Assembly (NCBI GenBank): GCA_004151065.3 | Contig: NWUY0300024602.1 | Location: 8,852-25,275, forward strand | Reading direction: 5' to 3' | DNA: 16,424 nucleotides | From: Larix sibirica | Taxonomy: Eukaryota > Streptophyta > Pinopsida > Pinales > Pinaceae | In this document: piece by piece, positions 1 through 8,697 of the stretch | Position numbering within the stretch: the stretch's first letter is position 1 | How the letters are laid out: each line of letters starts with the position of its first letter | Notes under the pieces: model-generated | The model's database searches: none | Seen by the model: the letters and a program-made list of their open reading frames with translations, nothing else | What the model was told of the DNA's origin: nothing | Program-made: the position numbers and the translations under genes

Positions 1-1000
1 TTGACATTAATGTTAGGAGGACATGGGGGTGGGATTTGATCCACTTATGTGTCCACGGATCATGAGATCATTTATTATAATTTCTCTGGATGGAACCACA
101 TGTTCGACCACTACCTCAAGGTGTCTCCATGGCTCTAGGTTTTATTTTTATTTTGAATAAAATATTTATTTTAATTACTAATATCATTAAATATATAAAA
201 CATTTTATAGAAAACTAGGTTGCATTGAGTATAATCTCCAAAAGATTTCATGCCTAATAAAAAATTATTAAATCGATTACAAAGTTGCAATTAAAGCTGA
301 AGAAAAAAATTGAGATATGGTGAATAACCATGTTCAAAGACATAAAACACATAAAAGATGTTAATAAGTTCCATAAAAAGATTAAGGAATCATGCAACAA
401 TAAAGCTCATAGGCTAAGTGTCGAGGCATTCTAATCCTTGTGGTTGGCCTCATCCATTTACAACCAACTATGAATCAATTGTGATGGGTTCTTATACATC
501 ATTACTCTATTTTTACTATAAAAAGTTTTTTACCCTAAAAAGTGGTAAAGACCAAGTTTCATAACCTATCATTTGGAGGAACATGGAAAGAAGACTTGCT
601 ATAGTGACTCACTAGATACACCCTTACAATTTGTCAACATATACCTTGAGTGATCATACATGCATGATTAGACCAATAGAATAAAAACACTTCCAAAGAG
701 CTCCTTGATCATTATGCACAAAACTGGAATTTTACTATTTAAGCACGTGGTCCAAATGCACCATATACTTTTTATTTTTTTAACTTAAACATAAATATTT
801 AGATATAAATTACCAAAAAATATATTTCACTAAACTTTATAAAACCAAAAAAACATGACATCTAAAACACGAATATTCTACGAAAAGAATATTATACCAT
901 CCGCTTAAAAAGTCACACTCCAAACCCATCTTATAATTTAAAAACTAATCCACATACAACTTTTATAAACTACTCCAATGTCCACCAAGCATTAAAAAAT
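1..1000. other. A/T-rich gene-free stretch
   Basis: No reading frame of useful length, splice-flanked exon or recognisable transposon protein is visible on either strand. The stretch is A/T-rich with many stop codons in all frames. It is probably old, degraded intergenic or repeat-derived DNA, but I cannot assign it to a family. Confidence 0.6.
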
Positions 1001-1138
1001 CTTTATTCAAAATGTCATTTTCATGAGTCAAATATTATATATTTTTCTTCTCAAAAGGAATTAAGCAAGCTTTTATCAAAATGTCATTTTCACGAGTCCA
1101 ATATTATATATTCTTCTTCTTAAAAAGAATCAAGAGCC
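1001..1138. repeat. Tandem duplication, 69-bp unit, two copies
   Basis: Two adjacent copies (1001-1069 and 1070-1138) both carry caaaatgtcattttcaygag, followed by an A/T-rich core ending in ttcttctyaaaa. They differ at scattered positions, so the duplication is not recent. No coding potential is seen. Confidence 0.85.
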
Positions 1139-1339
1139 TTTTTTTCAGGGTTAGTTTAAATACCTTTTTTATAATGTATAAGGGGTTGATTTTAATTTTG
1201 AAAAGTTATTATTGAAATTTTGATTTTATGTTTACTTTGATTTTTTTGTTTTGTTATAAATACTTGTTATTTGGGGTTAATATTTCAATTATTGGCTAAG
1301 AAACTGCAATCCAGGGGTATTTAAGTCGTCAGAATCATT

Positions 1340-1495
1340 CAGGGATTGCACTCAGCCTAGGCTACACTAACCCTCAACATGGTTGGATTTTTTGGATGTC
1401 TCCTCCCAACTAAGTCACCGTAAGGGTATTGAACTTGGGTCCCCTATCAAATGAAACCCACACCTTAACTGGATGAGCTAGCGGGAATTGACATG
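1340..1495 (-). mobile_element. tRNA-derived SINE, antisense
   Basis: On the minus strand the segment begins with a tRNA-like head. A box A-like sequence (tagctcatccagtt, 1490-1477) is followed by a box B-like sequence (agttcaatacc, 1435-1425) close to the pol III consensus GGTTCRANNCC. The intervening phrase resembles the degenerate tRNA heads of plant SINEs. The unrelated 3' body would run toward 1340. The 3' end and target-site duplications cannot be fixed by eye, so the boundaries are approximate. It does not look like a functional tRNA because no acceptor stem pairs across it. Confidence 0.55.
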
Positions 1496-1500
1496 TTTCA

Positions 1501-1956
1501 TTTGAAACCTTGAACATTGACTTTGAGTAAAATTATCAAACCATAAATTTCAGGAGTGAGAAAACTACCTAACCATTTTTTCTCTATATCAGTGTAGTCT
1601 AAATATTCTATTTTTTCAACATTTTCCGAGTATATTTTCCGTCTTGTTTTTTTCGAAGACCGGTTGGAAATCTTAGACCGGGGTATTTGAGGGTGTTGAA
1701 TCTATTTATGGATTCAAATATACAACTTGAACACTTCCAAATTTGGTTTTCACCAAAAAAATATTATCGAATTCCGACCAAAACCCACTACAAAGTCCAA
1801 AACGTAGAATAAATAGACTACTCCTTATAGATGTACTCTATGAAAATAATTTATCTCTCTCTCTCTCTCACAATTTGAAACCTTGAACATTCACTTTGAG
1901 TGAAATCACCAAACCATAAATTTTAGGAGTGAGAAAACTACCTAACCATCATTTTC
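1501..1956. repeat. 83-bp direct repeat separated by 290 bp
   Basis: Copy A (1501-1583) and copy B (1874-1956) both begin tttgaaaccttgaacatt and share gagaaaactacctaaccat. I count five substitutions over the first 76 positions, four of them transitions. Copy A abuts the 5' end of the antisense SINE. Copy B is preceded by a TC run and followed, 30 bp after its end, by an AG run. The spacing would fit a miniature terminal-repeat element, but no primer-binding site or polypurine tract is evident between the copies, so a segmental duplication is as likely. Confidence 0.75.
1854..1869. repeat. (TC)8 microsatellite
   Basis: Uninterrupted TC dinucleotide run. It is reverse-complementary to the AG run at 1987-2016 on the far side of repeat copy B. 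Confidence 0.95.
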
Positions 1957-1982
1957 TCCTTACAATTTTACTCTATCAACCA

Positions 1983-1986
<4 letters not shown>

Positions 1987-2016
<30 letters not shown>
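1987..2016. repeat. (AG)15 microsatellite
   Basis: Thirty bases of uninterrupted AG repeat. A run this long is probably length-polymorphic between individuals. Together with the TC run at 1854-1869 it could form an intrastrand stem around copy B. Confidence 0.97.
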
Positions 2017-2020
<4 letters not shown>

Positions 2021-2102
2021 AAACTTAAATGTTTAATGCCTGCCTTCTTTGTTTTACGGGTTTAAGGTGGACTCTTTTTTAATATGTATTAAATAAGAGT
2101 CA

Positions 2103-2134
2103 CCTTATAAAGAGAAAGCCTTATAAAGAGAAAG
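2103..2134. repeat. Tandem duplication, 16-bp unit
   Basis: Two identical head-to-tail copies of ccttataaagagaaag (2103-2118 and 2119-2134). The identity suggests a relatively recent slippage event. Confidence 0.95.
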
Positions 2135-2178
2135 CCTGATAATAAAGAGAGATCTTGGCATTTGGCTTATGACCACTT

Positions 2179-2242
2179 GATCAAATTATCAAGTTAAGTT
2201 ATTATATATAGATCAAACCATCAAGTTAAGTTATTATATATA
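2179..2242. repeat. Tandem duplication, 32-bp unit
   Basis: Two adjacent copies (2179-2210 and 2211-2242) of a unit starting gatcaaa and ending ttattatatata. They differ only at two positions in the left third (ttatc versus ccatc). Confidence 0.93.
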
Positions 2243-3179
2243 GAGAGAATTAATTTTTAAATATTTGTATTGACAAAACACTATATGGATGGGAATAATG
2301 GGAAGTTGAAACTTCAAATATTTGAGATCTAAGACTTGAGTGCTAGATTTCAAAGGGAGTAAAGTGTGCATGATGTGAGATTAAAGAGATTTTACACTAC
2401 AAAGTTAAATAGGGAAGTGATTTTATATGGATTTATTTTTTTAATAAATGGTTTGATTATTTATTACAATAAATAAAAATATATATTTTTTCAATTTTAA
2501 CACTTTCAAGAAACATAAGAGCAATTCACAGAATCCAAATTAAAAGAATTATAAATAATTCAGACACTCTAATTTATGGATCAAATCTGAAATATAATAG
2601 ATTAGTAAAAAATTGTAATTGTAAATACAATCTAACCATTAATGACGTTAGATATTTCAGATTGAGATTTAGTTGGGCCTTACAACATCAAGTGTTGCAA
2701 GTAGACAATTTTTTGAGTTAGCATGTGCCAACAATTTTTTTCATTTCTTGCAATTTTATTTAGCTATTTTTTATTTAGTTATATGTAATATATATTTTAT
2801 ATTAAAATTTTAATATTACTTTCTTTTATAGTCTGCCTTGTTTTACTCTTTTATTTATATTTATATTGAAATTTTATTTCTTTATGTTATTATCCCGAAT
2901 CATGTTTTTGTCAACTATGTTTACATTATATTAACCATTCAAAAGAGAAGTCATACATCTGTCAACATATAACAAGTGTTTCAGGGTCGACTAGCCTAGT
3001 GGGAAACCAGGCTTGCTAAGCAGTCTAGATCCTAAACTAAACTTAACTAGCCCCCAAAACTAGATGAGGCGAGGACATGGACAAAAATTGGTTATACTCA
3101 GCCGCTATCAACCGCATTTAGTTTATGACAATTTTAAACAAAACAAAATAATAGCCAAACCAAAGCACTATGATCAGAG
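2243..3179. other. A/T-rich gene-free stretch
   Basis: No open frame, transposon domain or RNA gene is recognised. A lone box A-like match (tagcctagtgg) lies near 2992-3002, but no convincing box B follows, so I do not call a SINE. The region directly left of 3180 may be the decayed 3' flank of the minus-strand pseudogene that ends there. Confidence 0.5.
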
Positions 3180-3910
3180 ATGGTTACCACATGTAGAGTT
3201 GCATCCAGATTCAAATTGCAGGACGACCCCTCCTAGGGTTTGGGCCCATTTTTTTCCAGTTGTAACCTGAGCCGGTGTGTTGATCCTTCGGGAGAGCTCC
3301 TTGATGTCATCCACAATTGTATTGAGAGTAGCATTAATCCATAAAATATGGTTTATGGTCTAAGCAAACTCCTCCACAGTCTGGTTGCGAGACTTCCTTT
3401 CACTGTCCCAAGAATCTGTCAGAGCCCTACCAAGCGACATCTTCACTTTCCAATATAGTAGGGACGTTTTTCCATTCTTTGTCTCGTGTGAGCGAGACTA
3501 GCCTGCATCCAAGATGTTCACTTCCCATTCCATTTGGGCCTCCTTAGCCTTCGACTCATCTTGCTCCTTCTCAATTTCTTACTCCACTCTTTCCAAATAT
3601 TGTTTCGCCTCCCCAGAGATCTCTTGGAAGAATTCTTACTTTGCTTCAACCAAATCTCTCTCGACACGGGGCATGTGGGAACCACGTTGAATGATCCTCC
3701 TCCCCCTACGACCTGAGCCATACTTTGAACATAAGCCTGCATAGACCTACCTCCGTCCCATATCCAAATCTCCAGCTGCCCTTCCCAATTAGTCTTTCCT
3801 TCCTAATGATTCCAATAGTTTCCTTCATAAGTTGCACTAAGTATCGAATGTTTGTTGATAACCACCTATCCCCTAAGCGGGCGACTGTGGAAAGACCACC
3901 TTGCCCCATC
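3180..3910 (-). pseudogene. Decayed protein gene with glutamate-rich coiled coil, family unknown
   Basis: Read on the minus strand, a once-continuous protein can be followed through several frames. An upstream piece (from about 3909) contains LGDRWLSTNIRYLVQLMKET. A shift leads near 3802 into a frame containing NWEGQLEIWIWDGG and then MQAYVQSMAQVVGGGG. After another shift near 3660 comes a strongly charged segment (EISGEAKQYLERVE, then EIEKEQDESKAKEAQMEWEV) with coiled-coil character. It continues through MSLGRALTDSWDSERKSRNQ and TINHILWINATLNTIVDDIK to about 3183. Four in-frame stops interrupt the last frame; most sit where a Gln codon would need only one change (CAG to TAG, CAA to TAA), as expected of decay. 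I do not recognise the family. A retrotransposon gag-like protein or a decayed host gene copy are both possible. The plus-strand reading of the same DNA is a shadow. Confidence 0.5.
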
Positions 3911-4693
3911 TTAACTAGTCATTCTAACTTTCATCGCCAGTCCATGAGTGATAACCATGACATTCTCCACGAGCGCCCTCCTTGTCGAACTATGATGACC
4001 CTTCATGCTGACCATTGTTTCAGATCTGCAATGAAGCTCCAAGAACCAACATGTACAGAGCCACCAAATACTCTAAACCTTCTGCAATGAACCCATTGTC
4101 CTCCACGCATGCCAACCATTCGTCATATTAAATGCAAAGAAGTGGTGGCAAGTTGTGGGACAGGTATCCCATCACTCTGATCCCTTGTCATGTCTAACTC
4201 CAACACCTGCATCCGGTTACCTTGAATCAGTGAAAATAGCAATCAATTTCATATTTAAAAAAAAATTCATAATCTATAATTTTATAATTTTTTGTGAAAG
4301 TAAAATTCACCAGCTATTAATTTTCATAAACATAAATGTATTGCTTAATGCACAAGGGTGAATGTAAATGGATTGTTTAACGAGGTCACAGTTCTACTCT
4401 CTTCATTTCCCAAACGAGGTGTTGGAACTTAGACATTGCCAATTGCTAATCAACTTTCTAAATGCATCCTCTACATTCATGCCTAAATTGAAAAAAAACA
4501 TTCTTACTCCTGTAACTAAAATATTACAACTTATCATGTAAGAATACCTATCTCCCCGAAAATTTACATACTGAACATAACTTTAGTACGAAGGTGTCTT
4601 TGATCGTGAAATGATTGTTGACTCGACTTTCACAATACCTTCCTATAGCCTATTTACACAATATATCTACTTGAGTATTGAACTCTCAAGATT
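3911..4693. other. No gene recognised; possible upstream part of the pseudogene
   Basis: The part up to about 4160 is less A/T-rich than its surroundings and may be a further decayed upstream portion of the minus-strand pseudogene, but I could not read a convincing frame. From about 4250 the sequence becomes ordinary A/T-rich DNA with many stops and no identifiable element. Confidence 0.4.
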
Positions 4694-4835
4694 TTGAGTG
4701 GGCCTAATGGTTAAGAACATGTGTTTCCTCCTAAGAGGTCACAGGTTCAAAACTAGAGGGNTTCAAATTCGGAGGGGGTAGGGTATGTACACCTCTGTAG
4801 ACTTTAGTAGTTACACCTTATTATTATTATTGTGA
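4694..4835 (+). mobile_element. tRNA-derived SINE (Au-like)
   Basis: A box A-like sequence (gggcctaatgg, 4700-4710) lies about 33 bp before a box B-like sequence (ggttcaaaact, 4744-4754), the internal pol III promoter layout of tRNA-derived SINEs. The head and the wording after box B resemble the Au family, which is widespread in plants. A short ttattattattattg tail near 4819-4832 would fit a SINE 3' end. One undetermined base sits inside it at 4761. Several positions have drifted from consensus, so it is probably inactive. The family assignment is from memory of the motif order, not from an alignment. Confidence 0.6.
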
Positions 4836-5313
4836 TGACTATGATTATGATTCACAAGGGTTATGGTCCAAATTTCCAATGCTCCTCTATATACCGATGT
4901 ATTCATTATTAATATATATTTATTGTTGAATGACAAATTTGGAATGTTAAAATATGTTTGAGGTAAATTGATAAAAAAGTTATGATATTGTCCATATCTG
5001 TCAATTTTAAAAGATAGCTCGAGACCCTGTCAAACTCAAACGCAGATAACCCATCTAAAATAAATTCCGGGTCAAGGTATCACAACTCATCTTTACTGAG
5101 TTGGTTTTGATATGTGAAGTTGATGTGATACTTCAACATCACCGACCTGTACTGCCGTGCGGCCTTTTTGATGCGTTATAATCTATTTATTTGCATGGTC
5201 TTCGAAGGGAACTCTGAATCTATTTTGATTTATAATGATCAAAACGTAAATGTACCTCTTGAATCTTGAATGCATGCTTAAAAGGATTTGGATAGTTCGA
5301 AATTTTCAGTACA
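4836..5313. other. Upstream region of the host gene, with two small hairpins
   Basis: No gene is seen. Two perfect inverted repeats occur close together. AACTCA (5084-5089) pairs with TGAGTT (5097-5102), and the stem extends imperfectly outward to tatca/tgata. TGAAGT (5115-5120) pairs with ACTTCA (5130-5135). They lie about 180-230 bp upstream of the TATA-like element and could be promoter-distal structure, transposon debris or chance. Confidence 0.4.
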
Positions 5314-5562
5314 TATAACACAGGCGGGAGAAAGCAAGATTTTAATTTTGTCTTCTTGTTTTTCACAAGACAGCAAATCACAAATGAAAACGAAGGAAGT
5401 GGTTTAAAGCGTAAGACCCCCGGCGAAGGTTTTTGTCCGTCTCATCCTCCTCCAAACCCTTCGTCTCTGAACAATTGCAATTGGAATTGCCTCCTCATCC
5501 GATACAATTCAATTTATTAGGAATTCTATCCGCTGATTTTTTATTTCGTCCAGTCGTTTCAG
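5314..5562 (+). promoter_or_regulatory. Core promoter and first 5'UTR exon
   Basis: A TATA-like element (tatataac context, TATAA at 5314-5318) is followed about 30 bp later by the likely transcription start near 5345. Base composition rises noticeably in G+C from here through coding exon 1, as is common at plant gene starts. A GGCGGGAG sequence (5323-5330) resembles an E2F site but departs from consensus at one end. A short upstream reading frame (atg at 5384, stop at 5405-5407, seven codons) lies in the presumed leader and could lower translation of the main frame. The leader exon would end at 5562, where cag/gtttga forms a reasonable 5' splice site. Confidence 0.45.
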
Positions 5563-5755
5563 GTTTGATCTCCTGCACTGTTTACAGTTGTGCTTTTTCT
5601 CGATGTCCCCTGTGATTTTGTTTCTTCCTGCGCTTTCGTTTCTTTGTTGGATTCGAACCTTGTTCTGGGTGCCGAGATTCTGGCGCAGTTTGGATGAAAA
5701 TTCAGACGGGTTTGTTAAAAATATAATTTGAATTTGTGATGGATGATGCGTGCAG
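5563..5755 (+). other. Probable 5'UTR intron, 193 nt
   Basis: GT at 5563-5564 follows ttcag, and a tgcag acceptor ends at 5755, just 12 nt before the chosen start codon. The interval is T-rich, as plant introns are. Removing it also removes ATG triplets just upstream of the acceptor (gatggatgatgcg), which would otherwise compete with the start codon. Leader introns of this kind often raise expression in plants. No transcript evidence is available here. Confidence 0.5.
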
Positions 5756-5767
5756 TTGGGGTAAAAT

Positions 5768-7149
5768 ATGAGCGGGGCTGCCTCTAATTGCAAGGACATG
5801 GAGGATTTAGAGAGGAGATCAAAGCAATTGGCATGTAGACGGAGAGACCGCGCACCGAAGGCGCTTATCGTTCTCGACGATGACGATAGCGCCAATGGCG
5901 ACGTTCAGATTTCATCTGCAGGTTCAAGTTCATTTGCTCAGGTATAAGCCACCCTATTCTCCATTTTTATTTTACCCTCTTGAAAAACTCCATCAACATC
6001 TTTGCTATTATATGTTTATGTTTATCATTTTAACTTCCTTTAAAGGACCCTGCTTTGGGTTCAGGGCATATTGTGTTGGGTACAGTCCCCAAATTGATGT
6101 TACGATGATTGCAGTTTTTAAATCCTTTTTGGGGTTTTGGATAGGGTGCACAATAAAATTTTCCATTTAGTTAGAGTAACCTTATAAGTTTTTCCGGGGA
6201 TAAATGATTGACAGTTGTGAACTTCACCCTCATTTTGGGTGTGTGTCGTGAATAATTCTTCATGTATCTCAATGGTGAGTGAGAGAGGTTTTCCCGGGAA
6301 TAAATGATTGACAGTTGTGAACTTCACCCTCATTTTGGGTGTCTGTCGTGAATAATTTTACATGTATCACAATGGTAAGTGAGAGATGGTTTACATGGTA
6401 TTATCCACATACCCAATGTTTTGCTTGGCTTTGAGGTGCAAGTGCCCTGGTTGATGTGATAACATCTTTCCCCATTTCTAAACTAACATTTCTAGTGGTT
6501 TCCCTGTCATTCCTTTTACCCAATGTTTTGCTTGGCTTTGAGGTGCAAGTGCCCTGGTTGATGTGATAACATCCTTCCCCATTTCTAAACTAACATCACT
6601 AGTGGTTTCCCTGTCATGCCTTTTGTGCCATCTTTGGCTTGTGGCTGTTATCTGTTTGATGTTGCATGCTATCACACTACAGTGGCACATCCCTATACTG
6701 GGACTTCCTTTTGTATTAATACTCTTCTTCTTCTATTTGAAAAATTGTGGATGTTGACAAATGCATGTTATCAAGCTGATGTTCAAATTTTGTTTTGACC
6801 GGGATTTTGGGACATCTAGTAAAAGTTATGACATGGTGGGTCACATCTGCTATCTCCCAGGATTTGTGTGAAACCAGTGTCTTTGTGTACATTGGCAAGT
6901 GACATGGTTGAGTCTCAATGGAGAATTTTCATGACATAATAGTATTCTATGGTGGATAATTTATATTGTGAGTTTCATGGTTCATCAAATGTACATGTTT
7001 GACTTCCCCCCCCTCCTCCCGTGGGTTACTCTATGTTGCTTCACCTATTTCTCTTTCTGTTGTCCAGGCAAGAAGTTCAGTATCTAATCGGAGTGGTTGG
7101 TTCACTGCAATACATTTAGAAGAACTAGAGCATCAAGTTGGACCTACAG
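5768..7149 (+). CDS. 5' part of an unidentified nuclear-type gene, two coding exons
   Basis: Exon 1 (5768-5941) encodes 58 residues starting MSGAASNCKDMEDLERR and ends CAG before GTATAA. Exon 2 (7068-7149) follows a strong pyrimidine tract (tttctctttctgttgtccag) and adds 27 codons plus one base, ending ACAG before GTATTT. The frame stays open across the junction (phase 0), and an in-frame stop follows each donor (taa at 5945, tag at 7164), which supports real splicing. The protein so far is hydrophilic: a basic patch CRRRDRAPK (residues 23-31), then ALIVLDDDD (32-40), then a Ser-rich linker and SGWFTAIHLEELEHQVGPT. IVL followed by four Asp fits a SUMO-interaction motif, and the basic patch could aid nuclear entry, so a nuclear SUMO- or DNA-linked role is plausible. 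I do not recognise the family. The 3' part is not identified in the window. If the last donor is unused, translation would stop after 90 residues. Confidence 0.6.
6188..6386. repeat. Tandem duplication, 100-bp unit, in intron 1
   Basis: Copies at 6188-6287 and 6288-6386 share taaatgattgacagttgtga and the following cttcaccctcattttgggtg exactly. About eight substitutions separate the copies, mostly in the outer parts. The duplication lengthens the intron without touching its splice sites. Confidence 0.95.
6411..6624. repeat. Tandem duplication, 107-bp unit, in intron 1
   Basis: Copies at 6411-6517 and 6518-6624 both begin acccaatgttttgcttggct and continue with ttgaggtgcaagtgccctgg. Only a handful of substitutions separate them. 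The duplication starts 24 bp after the 100-bp one ends, but the two units are unrelated in sequence. Confidence 0.95.
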
Positions 7150-7581
7150 GTATTTCACTGGACTAGGATATTAAAGATTGAGTTAAACTCTACATCTTTC
7201 GACTAAGTATTTGGCGAAGCGTGGGATTGTATTATAACTAGTCTTAAGAAATGTTTACTCAAACGGGCATCAAATAGCTTGCATTCTACAGCTCAGTATT
7301 GAAGAGATTGTAATGTCTGTCCCATCCATCCTGTCCATAATGTTGATGCCAGCATATGTCTGATGCCCCAATATAATATGCTATACAAAACTAAAAGTAT
7401 ATTAATAATAACTATAATGTGGGCTAAATAATAATCACTCACAAATTTTTATATATAGACATATAACAGTATTAAAGCAAAATCTTATCAACTATTGGAA
7501 GAAGAGGAATTGAAGTGATTTGGTTTGGCACCATTAGTGGCTGTGAGTGCACAGTCTCAACAGTGAGCTGCATGATGCCAA

Positions 7582-7640
7582 GCATGCACATGCATGTGTG
7601 GACATGCACACACGTATTTATGTATGTATATACATATATA
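7582..7640. other. Alternating purine/pyrimidine tract with two palindromes
   Basis: The tract runs gcatgcacatgcatgtgtg, then acatgcacacacgta, then tatgtatatacatatata, almost entirely alternating purine and pyrimidine. It contains the perfect palindromes CACATGCATGTG (7587-7598) and TATGTATATACATA (7623-7636). Such DNA can adopt Z-form or cruciform structure. No gene function is implied. Confidence 0.8.
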
Positions 7641-7760
7641 AAACACACCAACATAGATTTACCTTAACTCAGGATCTTTTAAGCACCAAGAGATTTGCAT
7701 TTCAATTCTCAATTATTTTGATCCCTCTTGGTGAATAATAGCTTTTGAGTTAAAATGGAT

Positions 7761-7898
7761 CTATGCAGATATATTGACAGGATGGTTGTGGGTTTGCAAT
7801 TAGTTACTATGCTGATATATTGACAGGATGGTTGGGGGTTTGCAATTCGTTTCTATGCTGATACATTGACAGGATGGTTGGGAGTTTGCGATTAGTTA
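7761..7898. repeat. Tandem triplication, 46-bp unit
   Basis: Three head-to-tail copies (7761-7806, 7807-7852, 7853-7898) share ctatgcwgatayattgacag followed by gatggttgkgrgtttgcra. Each copy carries two or more private substitutions, so the array has been diverging for some time. Confidence 0.95.
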
Positions 7899-8697
7899 AT
7901 GGTGACTGTGAGTGGTTACTTTTATATTGTTATAGCGATTACAGTTGTTATATATTTCTATAGAGTCCAGCTAATATTTGCTTCTTTTTGTGTCAAATTT
8001 AAAAAATTGCTAGCACAGCAAATCTGTCAGCTGAATTGTTTGCTCCATCACTCTGGTGGTGCAAGTTACTTATAGTTAAACTTCTATCAAATAACTCAAA
8101 TATAAATTCTAGTGTATACGCTGACAAACTGTAATCTGTCAAAGATTCTTGGAATCTTGAAAATCTTGTTTGGTGTTGGTGTTGTAGACCATGCCTTGGC
8201 TTACTAGAATGACTGACTTAATATCCATTCAGACCTGCTACTTTATGTTTATAAAGCATCTAAAGATGATTTTTTTCTCTCATAATTTCTTTAATTCTTT
8301 TGAAATTTGAAATTTTGATTATAATTTCTTCCTTTGCTTCCATGTTAGGGGTGCATTGACAATGCATTTTCAGGTGATGATTTAGTTTTTTTTTCTTTCA
8401 AATTTGGTCATTTGCTCTACACCTTTGTATTTTTTTCCTTGGAAGAAAAATGTAATTTCTCATTAACCATAAATAAAAACTTACACTCGAGAGATGCTTT
8501 GATAGCATTTTAGGAAAATCCATATAGGATTCCCATATATGTCTGACATCATTTTTAAGAATAAACGTCCAATAAGAGTAATCACATACTAGCAAGGAAC
8601 ATTTTCCTCAGTACACCCTTTTTTCCCTTTTTTAATTTTTAACTTCTGTCCAATCCACTGTGACCCTCAAGGTCTAGTCAACATTTTGGAGCAAACG

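Larger units (their letters stand above)
5942..7067 (+). other. Intron 1 of the host gene, 1126 nt
   Basis: GTATAA donor and TGTCCAG acceptor with a long pyrimidine tract. The intron is T-rich and contains two neighbouring tandem duplications (100-bp and 107-bp units) but no recognisable transposon protein. A run of C residues lies near 7006-7020. Confidence 0.6.
7150..8697 (+). other. Start of intron 2 or downstream region
   Basis: No further coding exon can be supported. A possible acceptor at 8017-8018 (tagcacag) opens a frame in the right phase for about 40 codons, but no clear donor or conserved content backs it. The 46-bp triplication and a purine/pyrimidine-alternating tract lie here. 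If exon 2 is real and the next exon is outside the window, this intron exceeds 9 kb. Confidence 0.4.

Noticed and set aside
2988-3060. Third SINE suggested by a perfect box A-like match
   Set aside because: No box B-like sequence at the expected distance and no tail were found.
3725-4090. Plus-strand 121-codon frame
   Set aside because: It overlaps the minus-strand pseudogene, its composition looks random, and no domain or splice context is present.
4694-4760. Functional tRNA gene
   Set aside because: Box A and B are present, but acceptor and anticodon stems do not pair, which fits a SINE head rather than a tRNA.
5509-5895. Minus-strand frame of 128 codons, the longest in the window
   Set aside because: It is antisense to the promoter, leader and exon 1, whose plus-strand start and splice signals are better; its translation shows no domain.
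8019-8058. Candidate exon 3 of the host gene after a tagcacag acceptor, in the right phase
   Set aside because: The frame runs about 40 codons without conserved features, the possible donors (ctg/gtggtg or gtg/gtgcaa) are weak, and nothing else supports it.
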